Source of the DNA: Artemia franciscana
Lineage: Eukaryota > Arthropoda > Branchiopoda > Anostraca > Artemiidae
DNA: 64,000 nt
NCBI RefSeq assembly: GCF_032884065.1
Contig: NW_027062917.1
Span: forward strand, 1-64,000
Direction: 5' to 3'
Both the position numbers and the translations under genes were made by a program. Of the stretch, positions 1-11,935 are shown piece after piece (within the stretch, counting starts at the first letter, position 1; each line of letters begins with the position of its first letter). Below the pieces are notes generated by a model, which was given only the letters and a program-made list of their open reading frames with translations, was not told the origin of the DNA and did not search any database.

Positions 1-98
1 TCCGCATCCACAGAGGGAAAAGCAATGAGAAGACCCTGAAGAATGTTTGGGTGCGAGAATTTACAATGCGGGTTGCAAGTGCAATTGCTTTCGTTCTG

Positions 99-498
99 GC
101 AGATCGGCTTCCGCCGACTTTGGCTGCCACAAAGTACCACCTTCATAGGTGCTACTGGCAAATAATGAAGTGGCAAGACACGTCCGATTCGCTAAAGCCT
201 GAAGAGTGGAGTTGGTGCCTCTCTTCGTAACGGAATGTATCTTCCCATGATGGCGGATGCTTCACCAGCACCGGAGAACCTGCTGAAGATAATGGGATGC
301 CACTATACCAGCGGGTGAGAGTCGGTCAGATGCAGCTGCCGTCGGAACGGTTTACTCTGCAGCTTTGCCTGTGGGGATTTTAAAGGGATGCTATGTGCTA
401 ACGCTGCAGCAAGACAGGATGAGGATGATGATGAACACGAGCAGGAAGAAGAGTTAGTTATAGGTTTTGCTTTAAAATCAAAATGCTCTTGTGATTAA
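99..498 (+). pseudogene. Decayed cysteine-rich (CXC-like) C-terminal tail of a repeat-associated arthropod protein
   Basis: Translated pieces read in order LPPTLAATKYHLHRCYWQIM, KWQ..KPEEW, a stretch with MADASPAPENLL, then CSCRRNGLLCSFACGDFKG, an acidic run DEDDDEHEQEEE, and a stop at 496-498. The order 'LPPT..A..KYH', 'P.EW.W', 'PPAP..LL', 'C.C+.+GL.CS..CG.C+G' is one I know from the C-terminus of an uncharacterised multicopy protein family in arthropod and cnidarian genomes; its cysteine cluster resembles a tesmin/TSO1 CXC motif. The copy is broken in about two places and starts before the window, so it is a fossil. Which element carries the family I cannot say. The cysteine-rich tail is clear; the family identity is from memory. 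Confidence 0.5.
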
Positions 499-2000
499 TT
501 TACCTGAGTTCTAAACATTTATTTTTATAACTGATTGACCTGAAGTTTTGATCTCAATTAAAGAAGTGGTAAAATGATCCTTTAGCCTCTAGAATCTGTC
601 AAATAATGACCTGCGTTTCACACCCCCCCCCCCCCCCGTTCAGTGAAGGTGAAAAGTGATACTGGGGTAAGGAAACTTGAATTCTGACGTCGGATTTGGA
701 CTCGTCATGCTTGATTTTATAAAAAAAGACCACTTAAACCCAAAAATACATCCAAATAAAAATTTCGATTCCCCCCCCCCTATTCCCCCATTCAAATGGG
801 GGTTTTGAGTAGTTGTGCAAGGGGATTCGGGGGGATTTTCTTTTGTTTGATTAAGTTGATTTTTCTGAACATTTTGGTGCAAAAAAATTTTGTTGCAATT
901 TCTCCAAGGTCAAACCGTATTTTTCTTCACTATTAGGGTAATAAGGATTTAAAATGTATGAAAACCAGTTTCCTAGGTACAAAGACAAATGGAAATTATT
1001 ACAATGTATTGAACATCCTATTTTGGCATATTTCATTAAGTTTAAAAAATTTTACTCCTTGGCTGTGTTCTATATAATTAACGGGCACCTCTTTTTTTAT
1101 TAAAGAAGCAATAAGACCAAAATTAATCGAAATTTGCGAAGGTTGGGACAAATTTTTCCATGACAATATAAAAGGCAATTTCAAAATTGTCTTGGGGCCA
1201 GAGTAGTTATATTAGCTCAACTAGAATAAAAAAGAAAGTAGTTTCTACAATATTTTGGGGGAAAAAACTAAGGTTTAGAATTAACAAGGAAAAAAACTTA
1301 AAAAGAAAAATGGAAATATTTGGATCAGATCACCAATAAACAATTTTCGGTTATTAGAACAATTTTCGGGTATTCAGAGATAAGAAAAGGGTAGCAATTT
1401 GGCAAAATTCTGGGAGGAAGGAAGGTTTTTTTTTTCTGTTTTCTGTATAAAGATGATAAAAGGCATTTTGAGAAAAAACAAAACGTCAATCTAAGAGTAT
1501 TTGTCTACATTTAGGGGGGTGATTTTACCCCCTTCTTTTAAGTGCGCCTGTATAAAACATGTTGAAAAAACAAAAAATTACTTATTACAATGATAAAGAG
1601 TAATATAATTCAAGGGATTTCTAGTCAATAATCTAGTGATTCGTGTGCTGATTCAGTGATTTTTTTCTAGAATCTAATGATTTACTTCTGCTGTCGGGCA
1701 AACCTGTTTTGGTGTGGAATTTTTTCATTTTTATCATGAGATGAACAGAAAAGGACCCAAAGATAGGCAAAATCAGAGACAGAATAAATTTGCCAACCTC
1801 TTAGTTATTTTCAGTGAAATATTAGATGAGAGGGTTTTGACTATCTTGAAAAGTAATTGAGTGCTACTATCTCCACATTTATCCAATTTCTAGGACTTGG
1901 AATGCTCTACAGACAAAATTCCTTGCTTATAGTCTACTATAGGCTATCTGAATTTTAACACAACAATCACATGCATTAATTTGGATTTCCATTCTCATTT
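499..2000. other. AT-rich non-coding DNA, no gene seen
   Basis: Only short chance ORFs, a 16-bp poly-C run near 623-638 and scattered G and C runs. I see no splice-bounded coding segment and no repeat shared with the rest of the window. Confidence 0.6.
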
Positions 2001-2009
2001 TCCTCTGCT

Positions 2010-4300
2010 CTAAGGTCTGGTTTAGTAATATTTTGGTATCCTGGAAAGGGGTTAGGAAAATGAAACTTTTTGGGATGGGTCTACAGACTAAAGTATGTCC
2101 TGGGAAGGAATTTTGAAGTACCTACCTCCACTCCCTCTAGAAGGCCCTGAAATTTGCCTATATGACAGGTCTATACCTATTCAAATTTCGACAAAACAAC
2201 ATTTTACCTTAATTTTCAGTTACCAGTTGCTTTTTCTCTGCCTTTAGTTCTGAAAATGCAATTTCTTTTATTTGAGTAGAATTCTGAGCCATATCAATGT
2301 TTTTTTTTCAAAATTTATGAAATGTATTTGAATATCTTTAAAACCCCATAAATTGGGAAAAGTTGTGAAGCTGAAAACAATTTAGGGTAAAATTCTAGTT
2401 AATTGACTTCTTGATATCTTGGAAAGGGTTTAGGTTAGGAAAATGAAATATTCAGGGATAGGTGTACAGGCTAAAGTATGTCCTGGGAAGTTGTTTTTTG
2501 CCTACATGACAGGTCTATACCTATTGAAATTTTGACAAAACAATATTTTACCTTAATTTTCAGTTACTAGTTGCTTTTTCTCTGCCTTTAATTCTGAAAA
2601 TGCAATTCCTGTTGTTTGAATAGAATTTTGAGCCATATCACTGTTTTTTTTTTATTTAGGAAATGTATTTGCATATCTTTAATACCTTATAAAATGGAAT
2701 TGAGCAAAGTTATGAAGCTGAAAAACAATTTTGTTATATTTCAATTAAGCAGAAGATCTATTTTGCAAGGTTTCACTTTTATAACACACATATTTTTAAA
2801 GGTCAGGGCCCTCTAGAGGGAGAAGGAGTAGAGAAAATACCTTCCCAGGTCATACTTTAGTCTGTAGATTCATCCCTGAAAGTTTCATTTTTTTAAACTA
2901 AACCCTTTCTGAGATAGCAAGAAGTCATTTAACTAGAATTTTGAGCTGTATCAATGTTGTTGTTTTTTCAAAATTCAGGAATTGTATTTGTATATCTTTA
3001 AAACCTTATAAAATGGAATTGAGCAAAGTTATGAAGCTGAAAACAATTTTGTTGTACTTCAAGTAAGCACAAGATGTATTTTGCAAGGTTTCACTTTTAT
3101 ACCACACATATTTTTAAAGGTCAGGGCCCTCTAGAGGGAGAAGGAGTGGAGCTGGTTGCTTCAGAATACCTTCCTGGGACATACTTTAGTATGTAGATTC
3201 ATCCCTGAAACTTTCATTTTCCTAACCTAAACCCTTTCTGAGATAGCAAGAAGTCAATTAACTAGAATTTTACCCAATTTTGTTTTACTTCATTCAAGCA
3301 GAAGATCTATTTTGCAAGGTTTCACTGTTATAACATACATATTTTTAAAGGTTAGGACCCTCTAAAGAGAGTGGAGCTAGTTCAAAACACCTTCCCTAGA
3401 TAGCAAGAAGTCACTAGACTAGAATTTTCCCCTTTTCTTTCCCTAGAGTTGAGAATTGTAATAATAAAGCTGTAAAACTTCTTAGTTCTGAATTGAGCAA
3501 ATTTATAAAGCTTGAGATGTTTTTCTTCTGTCTCATTTGGGTAGGCTAGTTGATCCATTTCTCATGGTCTCTCATTTTTATAACTCAGGCTCTTGAAGGT
3601 CATCAGAGATCAGTACCCTTTAAAGATGAAGACATAGAGGTAGGCTAGGTAGCCCATCTCTCTTGTATAGGGCTGTTAAAGCTCTGGGTGAAGTTCTAGA
3701 CAAACTACTTTTTCCCATTTTGGAAAGTAGTTAGGCAAGAAAAACAAAACTTTCAGGGATTGTTGTACAGACTAAAGTATGCCTTAATTTTGAAGTACCT
3801 ACCTCTACTTCTCCTACTATGGGGCTTTGAATTTTGATGACCTTAAAATTATTGTGCTGTAAAAGTAAAGCCTGTTAAAATAGAAATGAAGTTCTAGAAA
3901 AGAATTTCAGCTTCACAACTTGGTTCAATCCCAATTTATGAGGTTTCAATGATGTGCAAATATATTTCCCAAATATAAAAAAAAGAAACATACGGCTTAA
4001 AGTTTTACTCTCATTCAAAGGAATTGTATTTTCAAAGCTTGAGCCAGAGAAAAGAAACTGAAAATTAAGGTAGGCCTATAATATATATAATATAATAGGC
4101 CTATAACCTATAGTTGGCAAATTTAAAAGACAGAAATCAGAAAGAGGGTTAACATAGTGGCTTGGTAAAACCTTCCTGAATTATGTTTTTGATTATGGAT
4201 TTATTACTGAATGTTTTATTTTTCTAACATAACCACTTTCCAAGATGGCAAAAAATAGCTTGTCTAGAATTTTCCTAGCTTCATATCTTACCTTAAGAGT
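2010..4300. repeat. Repeat family A cluster, copies in both orientations
   Basis: A segment of roughly 110-250 bp recurs. Forward copies (about 2020-2170, 2390-2560, 3690-3850) read 'attctag..gacttcttg.tatcttggaaagggttaggttaggaaaatgaaa' in short diverged blocks. Reverse-complement copies lie at about 2810-2960, 3110-3270, 3330-3440 and 4170-4290, with 'agatagcaagaagtca' and 'tcatccctgaaa' as markers. The forward and reverse blocks could fold back on each other. No coding capacity is seen, so a non-autonomous element family that inserted or duplicated locally is likely. Further copies lie near 6.3 and 39.1-39.6 kb. Confidence 0.65.
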
Positions 4301-4599
4301 GTCACTCACAAAAACTCAACTCTTTTCCAAGATAAATAACATCTCCTTGTCTAGAATTGCCTTCTTTACTCCTGCTAAGGTTACCAACCTAGAATGAAAT
4401 GGTCTTGTTTAGGCTAGTCTTTACCTTAATTAGGTCTAATATAATTCTCTTTTTTTGAATTGTTGATGCTTTTGTTTTCTTTGTGAATAATTTGCTTGAG
4501 CATTAGGCCAATGCTATTTTTATTATAAAAGAATCCAGACCTGAACAATTGTAGCTAGCAGCTTTGAGTATTCCTTCGATTGCTCCTAGCTGCAATTTA

Positions 4600-5640
4600 A
4601 GGTAACATATTTTGCATGCAGACCTGCTATACCCACATTGATGGCATCAGGGGACTTGCAGATTCTTCATATGACCTCTTGTACTTGCAAGGGATGAGGA
4701 GAAAACTTGACTTTAGAGGTTGTTTTCTAGCAGTTCACAAGTAGTGATTGCATCTCCTCTCTTTCTTCAATAGACCAGGGTGGGGACTTTGAGGGACACA
4801 AGGCATTCCTCATACAGCTTGTCTTTTAAAGCTGGTATAAGCTTTGTTGCTCACTTTTTTTAGCACTATAGCATCCATTTTATAATGAGGAGATGCTAGG
4901 GTTATATCAAATTCCACGTGTGGATGTACAATAGTTATGTACAGCTTCTTGACCACTCAATGGCTTCCTGTTCAGGGTCATTTGTCACAACAAAGTCTAG
5001 AAAGGAGGGTTGTTGCTGGTGTCTGAATCATGTTGATTGGTCAACAAAATGTGTCAGTAGATTGTCACTGAGGGATTTAGTAGTGACACAGGAGGGGCTA
5101 CTTTCAGGGGGAATCCTATACTTGCAACCCACTTAACATCAGGCACATTAAAATCTCCAAACAAAAGATTGATGAATGTTCCTAGGCATTCATCCAAGAT
5201 ATGAAATCAGATTCAGCTAGGTTAGAAATAAGTGGATCAGGAGCAGACACACTATGGCAAACAACAAATATTAGAAATGGTTCAGATCCAACAGGGAATT
5301 TCAAACAGACATACTCAACCCAACTATCATCAGAATAAATAAAGGAGTAACTAATAGTTTCAGACCTCTGTCCAGTTCTGCAATATATTACTCCTCCTCT
5401 CACACACTGGGTTATCCAAATTGCTGCATAGACTGAATCCAGGGACTTGGATGTGAGATTCTTTCAATTTTGATACCTGAGTTATTAGGGCAAATTTCAC
5501 AATCAAAAATAACATCTATATAAAGATCAAAACATACAACTTCCAGTTCATTGAGTTTTGGAACAAGAATGTGATAAATTGTATTAAAAACACATGACAT
5601 GTTTTTTTCTGTTTGTTATTTTAGCAGTATTGTTGTTAAT
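4600..5640 (-). pseudogene. LINE endonuclease (APE-type) fragment
   Basis: Reading the minus strand from 5600 downward gives FDLYIDVIFDCEICPNNSG, then RGGVIYCRTG, SWVEYVCLKFPVGSEPFLI, FVVCHSVSAPDPLI and, after a frame change, LFGDFNVPDVKW. 'RGGGV.IY', 'W+.+.....' and 'GDFN.PD..W' are hallmark blocks of the endonuclease/exonuclease/phosphatase domain of CR1/jockey-type non-LTR retrotransposons. Downstream pieces (LLTNQHDSDTSNNPPF, then VTNDPEQ-like residues) continue the domain with several stops and frameshifts. No reverse transcriptase follows, so this is a dead fragment. Confidence 0.75.
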
Positions 5641-7555
5641 CAAATTCCTTGTAATCAGGGGGGATTGGCCCTCCCCTTCAATTGATGCCAGCATTTTTGT
5701 AATTTTCTTTTGAGTTACTATCACTTTCCTATCCAAAGGGTATTAGCCTTTGGTGAACTTGGATAGTCTTTTCATTATAAAAGTAAGACTTTCAAAAATA
5801 GAACTAGTACAGGAATGATTAAATTTATCTATGTTTTGATGAATTTTCTAGGTTAATATTCTCTGTACTTAGACAGTCCTTAATCTTGGATAAACATTTG
5901 ATAAAAATTTGTCTTTCATAAGCATGGACAGTAGGTTTCTAATCTTGGGTATGATATGTTTGGTTTTAGCTACTTGGGATTGGCTGAATATAATTTAGGA
6001 ATGCTACAACTATTTCAATGCTACAATAATTTTGCTTCACAGTGCTTGTCTATGATTTATATACTTTCTACAGTACTTAGATAGACTCTACAGTTAAGTA
6101 ACCAGTGTAATTAAGATTGTTCATTTTGTATAAAGTTAAAATAGTCAAGCTAATCTCATACTGATGAAAAATATCAAGATGAATCCAATGGTAAACAATC
6201 CACTTTCTAGGAGGTACAATATAGATTTTACAGTGATGTAAATGATGAAGTATTGATTAGCTGTCCAACAACTTGGTCTCTTAACCAATATTAAGACTAG
6301 TGGTATGAATATACCACTTGATGTGCTGATAAAATTCTAGATGAGGAGCTTTTTGTTATCTTAGAAAATAGTGGATGAAACTCAGGAATGATTCTATAGC
6401 CTATACTATGCCATGGGAATGTTCTGAGTATCATTCTTGAGCCTTGGTCCAAAAGGCACAGGCCTCTGCTGAACTGGAACAAATTTTGCTGTAAAAAACT
6501 GGAAATTCCAGAAGTAGATCCACAGAATCCTGGTTTATAATGTATTGAAAAACGTGAAAAAAGCCCTAATGCAGCACAAAATCTTAAAATCATCAAGATA
6601 ATTTTATAAACCTAGAGTCCTAGGAAAGTTGACTTCAGTAAAAATCATGAAATAATTAAAAAAGCCAAAATTAAGTAAAATCATAATGTTTATGATAACC
6701 CTAACATGTTTTTTGTTTGCAAAATCAAAAATTGTCAGTTTCTTTGTTCTGTTCTGAAGGATCCTCCTTTAGAATTAGTAGATGGTGGTCTAAAATGCAA
6801 CTCTTACATGCATGCGTGTGTTTCTATGCTCTTGAGAATGGCTAATCTTTTAAGGATAAATATCCTTAGTGTTAAAACAAGGCTTTGTCAAAATTAATTT
6901 GCAGGCTTTTAATCAGCAATGTAAAAATCAACTAGTCCAAAAAGTCTAAAATTTAATGCTTAACTGCTTTACTTGTTAAATAGTTAAGTGGCAATATGCT
7001 TAATTAAGTCTTAAGATTTAAAACTTCTATCCTAGAATGAAATTCTGGGTCTGTTTCAGTTTTTTTTTTCATAGTAATTGATTACATTAGTTTTTGAGCT
7101 TCTATACAAGATCTTTGTCATTAAGCCTGCCCTTTTCAGGTTTTTTTTTTTTTTTTTTTTAAATTGATATACCAGGAAAGGAATTTATCAAGACATAGGG
7201 AAAGGCAAAAATCTTAGAGGGCAACTACCTATCTCTGCTTTCTTCCCCCAATTGAAGAAGTTAAATATTGTTGCAGGACGCCCAGAAATACCCCTTACTG
7301 AGAAAAATTGCTTATGAACAATGGAAGCCAATTATGAGGGGGAGCTATTACCCCTCCCTAGATTTTGAGACTACATTTTTGGCATTTCTTTTGGATAAAA
7401 TGGAAAAAATGCCCCCCCCCCTGCCTACATGTTGAAACAATTCCGTTCTGTATTTACATAGAAAAAATCATTCTAATTTTTTAAGATTTAAATTTATTAT
7501 GTCCCCATTTCTTTAAAGTATGAAATATAATGGCTTTTGTCCTTTTATATTTCAG
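5641..7555. other. Upstream flank or 5' intron of 14-3-3; diverged family A copy near 6325-6500
   Basis: AT-rich. At about 6325-6500 the order of blocks (attctag, ttatcttagaaaa, catgggaa) matches family A in forward orientation but is strongly diverged. A T-run lies at 7141-7160. No upstream non-coding exon of the 14-3-3 gene could be identified. Confidence 0.5.
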
Positions 7556-7679
7556 ATTTAGTACCTGATCAAATAAAAAGAAATGGACAAAGAAGAATTG
7601 GTTCAAAGAGCTAAGTTGGCTGAACAAGCAGAAAGATATGACGATATGGCTGCTGCCATGAAATCAGTCACAGAAACAG
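7556..7679 (+). CDS. 14-3-3zeta: 14-3-3 zeta, first coding exon (residues 1-32 plus first base of codon 33)
   Basis: A pyrimidine-rich acceptor ending in ttcag (AG at 7554-7555) precedes 27 bases of 5' UTR; ATG at 7583 opens [20 protein letters not shown] and continues [12 protein letters not shown], the canonical N-terminus of 14-3-3 zeta/beta-type proteins (helices 1-2, dimer interface). The exon ends in phase 1 at 7679 before gtatgtg. 14-3-3 dimers bind phosphoserine/threonine proteins in the cytoplasm and regulate kinases, localisation and enzyme activity. The acceptor upstream of the ATG means at least one non-coding 5' exon lies further upstream. Joining to 11612 restores codon 33 (Gly). 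Identity is certain; the isoform (zeta rather than epsilon) follows from the insect-like sequence. Confidence 0.95.
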
Positions 7680-8240
7680 GTATGTGACATTTTGCAAAGC
7701 AACTAATTATAGTGTTTTTGGTATTTTTAACAAATAAAGAGTTAAATGAGACTTCCCATTCCTTAAAACACAATAGATGGTTCTGTTGGTCAACTTACTT
7801 GCACAGATGAGAAGATCTGTAATGGTTGCAATGCTACCTATACTTGGGGGAAATGGTGGGGATGTCTTCCTAGGTTTGATTTGAGGAACCTTCTCAGAAT
7901 AATGGAAGATTATGGCCAAAAATGATAATTCTGGCTGCTCCTCTTGGGATGGGTTTCTTATGTTGTTTTCAAATCTAAGTCAGACATATTTTTCACCTAC
8001 GACTGCATCTATGATTTAGTCATCTATGAAAATAAGGATTGTTAGTAAAAATGAAAAAAAACTTGCCGTTCATTTAAAAATTTCTACATGACAGTTTTCC
8101 TTTCAAGAATTCTCTGCACATTTGAATTAAATAAAGAAACAGAACAGAAAATTATGCAGTTTCTTTGGTCTACCAGATAATTAATATGCAGAAATAACAA
8201 CATACAGTTAGTCTCTTGCCTTTTCTCAGTTTTTTTTATG
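7680..8240. other. 14-3-3 intron, nothing recognised
   Basis: AT-rich intron sequence between the first coding exon and the first tandem-unit element. Only short chance ORFs. Confidence 0.6.
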
Positions 8241-10766
8241 GCACTTGGTATTTGTTATTTGGGCACTTGGTATGGTTAATTGGAAAAATTAAAAAAATGA
8301 TATATTTTTAACTTACGAATGTGTTGTTGGATCTTGATGAAATTTGATATTTAGAAGGATATTGTGTGTGAGAGCTTTTATTTTAAATCCCGACCTTAGA
8401 GGGGAGGCGTTGGAGGGGGAAACCTGAAATCTTGAAAATAACTCAGATATCTTATTTTAAATCCCGACCCGATCCAGTGCCATTGGGGGATTTGGGGGGT
8501 TGGGGCCGGAAAACGTTTAGAGTGGAGAGATTGGGATGAAACTTGGTGGGAAAAAAACAAACTCAAGTCCTAGATACGTGATTGACATAACTGGAACGGA
8601 TCTTCTTTCTTTGGGGGAGTGGCGGAAGTGTAATGTGGGAAAATTAGAAAAAATGAGGTATTTTTAACTTATGAACGAGTGGTTGGATCTTAATGAAATT
8701 TTATATTTAGAAGGATATCGCAGCTCAGACCTCTTATTTTAAATCCCAACCGTATCCAGTTTCATTGGGGGAACTGGAAATCTTGGAAAACGCTTAGAGT
8801 GGAGAGATCAGTATAAAACTTGGTGGGATGAATAATCACAAGTCCTAGGAACGTGATTGACACACTCGGAGCGGATCTGCTCTCTTTTGGGGAGTTGGGG
8901 GGGGGGGGGGACCCAATTCGGTAATTCGAAAAAATTAGGAAACATGAGGTATTTTTAACTTACGTACGAGTGATTGGATCTTAATGAAATTTAATATTTA
9001 GAAGGACCTCGTGTCTCAGAGCTTTTATTTTAAATCCTGACCGGATCCGATGACATTAGGGGGAGTTGGAGGAGGAAACCGGAAATCTTGGAAAATGCGT
9101 GGAGTTCGAGAGATCAGAATGAAACTTGGTGGGATATATAAGCATAAGTCCTAGATACGTGACTGACATAAGCATACCGGATCGGCTCTCTTTGGGGGAG
9201 TTGGGGGGGATAATTTGGAAAATTAGAAACAATAAGGTAATTCTAACTTATGAACGGGTGATCAGATATTAATGAAATATGATATTTAGAAGGATCTTGT
9301 GGTTCAGAGCTCTTATTTTAAATCTTGATCAGATCCAGTCACACTGGGAGGAGTTGGAAGGGGAAATCGGAAATCTTGGAAAACGTGAAAATTTATTTGT
9401 CTGTATTTTACGAATTGGTGAATGAATCTTTCTTGATATATAGAAAGATCTCATGTCTCAGATGCTCCATTTTCAATTCGTATTGGATCCGGGGACATCG
9501 TATCGGATTCAGGGGGTGGAGGGGACAGAAATCTTAGAAACTGGAAACCTTGGAAAACGCTTAGAGTTGAGAGGTCGGGATGAAACTTGATGGGAAGAAT
9601 TAGCACAAGTTCTAGATACGTGATTGACATGACTAGACCAGATCTGCTCTCTTTGGGGGAGTTCGGGGGGATTTCCAGTGCTTTGCACGAGTTCGGTGCT
9701 TATGGACGTGCTAAGACAATGAAAATTGGTAGGCATGTCAGGGACCTGCACAAAATGCCTTCATCACAGTCGTTTCCCCGATTCGACCATCTGGGGGGCT
9801 GGAGGGAGAGGAAAAATTGAAAAAATGAGGTATTTTTAACTTACGAATGGCTGATCGGACCTTAATGAAGTTTGATATTTAGAAGGACCTCGTGTCTCAA
9901 AGCTCTTGTTTTAAATCCCGACCATGTCATGTGATATTGGGGGGAGTTGGAGGGGAAACAGGAAATCTTGGAAATAGAGTTGTAAGTGGAAATCTACGCT
10001 TAGAGTGGAGAGATTGGGATGAAACTTGGTGATAAGAATAAGCACAATTCCTTGATACGTGATTGACATAACTGGACTGAGTCCGCTCTCGTTGGGGGAG
10101 TCGGGGGGGGGGGGGTGTTAATTCGAAAAAATCAGATAAATTGAGGTATTTGTAACTTACGAACGGATGACTGGATGTTAATAAAATTTGATATTTAGAA
10201 GGAGCTCTTATTTTAAGTCCGGACCAGACCTGATGACATTGTGGGGAGTTGGAGGGGGAAACCGGAAATCTTGGAAAAGACTTCGAGTGGAGAGATCGGG
10301 ATGAAACTTGGTGGGTAGAATAAGCAAATGTAGATACACAATTGACGTAACCAGAATGGATCCGCTCTTTTTGGGGGAGTTAGGGGGGTCCAGTGCTTTG
10401 GCGAGTTTAGTGTTTCTGGACGTGCTAGGTCGATGAAAATTGGTAGGTGTGTCAGGGAGCTGCACAAATTGACTTGATAAAGTCGTTTTCCCAAATTCGA
10501 CCATATGGGGGGCTAAAGGGAGAGGAAAAATTAGAAAAAATGAGGTATTTATAACTTACGAGTGGGTGATCGGATCTTAGTGAATTTTGATATTTAGAAG
10601 GACATCTTGACTCAGAGCTCTAATATCAAATCCCGACCGGCATTACGCCTATGCTTTTCCTTTTAAATCAATCTATTGATTCTTAGAATTTTGCTATGCC
10701 TCATGCCTTATGAGCTCTTGGCTCTTCCGATGTCGTCACAAGTGCCATATGAGTTCTTAGCTCTTG
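8241..10766 (+). mobile_element. Non-coding element with internal tandem units, copy 1 (possible Helentron/DINE-like)
   Basis: Starts gcacttggta and ends in a tail with two 'gag(c/t)tcttRgctcttg' blocks at 10710-10766. Between these, about seven diverged units of roughly 290-400 bp repeat the same order: 'aggtatttttaacttacgaa', 'cggatcttaatgaaattt', 'atatttagaagga', 'ttaaatcccgacc', 'ggaaatcttggaaaacg', 'agagtggagagat', 'gatgaaacttggtggg', 'atacgtgattgacata', 'ctctttgggggagtt' plus a variable G run. Two units carry an extra module (about 9677-9760 and 10390-10470). No protein is encoded. The same ends and units recur at 15176-16427 and 48910-50849, so this is one dispersed element. Fixed ends, internal minisatellite and terminal stem-forming blocks resemble Helentron/DINE-1 elements, but this assignment is inference. 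Confidence 0.7.
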
Positions 10767-11611
10767 TTTTGGACTTGATTACATTAGCCTTTGAATAGTT
10801 CATATGTTTAAACTAGGGAAATTTTGTCTTGATGTTCAGGGACAGTTTGTTATCTTGGAGTGTGTTCCTGGTAAAAAAATTTAATTTAGTGCATATTTAC
10901 CACACATTAGACCTTCGATCCTTCTTTGTCGCCAGAGGCACCCAGGCATCCAGAAAGAGTGGCCCACCTTCCCCCAAATTTGCTGCTGCCCAGACGCCTT
11001 CCCTTTGGGGTTGGACTGTCGAACTGATAAACTTCAGGTCCTGCTGGTATGTATGACGAAGTGTATTTTTTGGCTTTCCTCTTCTTTAGGTTCCCTCTGG
11101 TTGCCACTCAAGTACCGTTCTGGGGGTCTATTTTCTGCCACGCGGATAACATGTTTGACCTTGAGATAAAAAGATATTTTTTTTCTTGGAAAAAGTCTAA
11201 ATTGCCAAGAATTTTATTTCTCTGCTATTTCCTTTTTGAAGGAGGGGAGTACTTGGGATTATTCTCGGAGAAAGTAACTAACATTTCATTGCTCTCCCCT
11301 TGTCTGTGGGTAAATTTATCCGTTCTGAGTTCTAAATAAATTACATCAATAATGAATCATCCACTTAGTGGTTTTTCATACTATTTGTATTTTGCAGTTG
11401 AAAATACATGATTGTACTTTTTTTTCATTTTTCATTTTTGAAAAGACGAACTACCTCGTGAATATGAATTTGGTACTCAGCGTAATCAAAGCCCCAGGTT
11501 CCAATTTTTCCCTCTACCTCCACCTGTGTACAAGTATTTACTTCTGTTTTGTATGCATTTTGTTAAGTTTAAGATGTAAAGCACTAATTAAATACCTTTT
11601 TTTATGAAAAG
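10767..11611. other. 14-3-3 intron; slightly GC-richer patch at 10905-11160, otherwise nothing recognised
   Basis: The patch at 10905-11160 is less AT-rich than its surroundings and is open in two frames on opposite strands (about 66-75 codons). I recognise no domain. It could be a remnant of a mobile element or an unknown exon. Confidence 0.4.
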
Positions 11612-11808
11612 GTGTTGAATTAAGTAACGAAGAGAGGAACCTTTTGTCAGTTGCCTACAAGAACGTTGTTGGAGCCAGACGAAGCTCATGGCGAGTCATT
11701 TCATCTATAGAACAGAAAACTGAAGGCTCAGAAAGAAAGCAACAGATGGCTAAAGAGTACCGAGAAAAAGTAGAAAAAGAGCTTAGAGAAATTTGCTACG
11801 ATGTATTG
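11612..11808 (+). CDS. 14-3-3zeta: 14-3-3 zeta, second coding exon (residues 33-98)
   Basis: The acceptor AG is at 11610-11611 and the donor GT at 11809-11810 (gtaagt). The exon completes Gly33 and encodes [20 protein letters not shown], then [35 protein letters not shown] and [10 protein letters not shown], helices 3-4 of the 14-3-3 fold. Lys49 and Arg56, two of the basic residues that hold the ligand phosphate, are present at the canonical positions. It ends in phase 0. Length and junctions match the insect zeta gene as I remember it. A decayed partial copy of this exon's 3' end lies directly downstream. Confidence 0.96.
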
Positions 11809-11872
11809 GTAAGTCTTCCAGTTTTTTTTTCCCTATAAAATGTAATGTTTGTTATTGGTACGTCGGAAAGGG

Positions 11873-11935
11873 GAGCTATTGATAAGTATGAACCAGAAGA
11901 GAAAGAGCCGAAAGGAATTCGCTATTATGTATTTG
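11873..11935 (+). pseudogene. Decayed partial duplicate of the 3' end of 14-3-3 exon 2, with donor-like site
   Basis: The sequence gaagagaaagagccgaaagg followed by attcgctattatgtatttg and gtaagt parallels the end of the real exon (gtagaaaaagagcttagag, aaatttgctacgatgtattg, gtaagt). In frame it reads KYEPEEKEPKGIRYYVF against [18 protein letters not shown]. The downstream intron starts also correspond loosely. No acceptor or upstream part of the exon is copied, so it cannot be a functional alternative exon as it stands. A short tandem duplication of about 110-130 bp with later divergence explains it. Confidence 0.5.

Noticed and set aside
6297-6596. 99-codon minus-strand ORF
   Set aside because: It overlaps a diverged family A copy and shows no domain or splice support.
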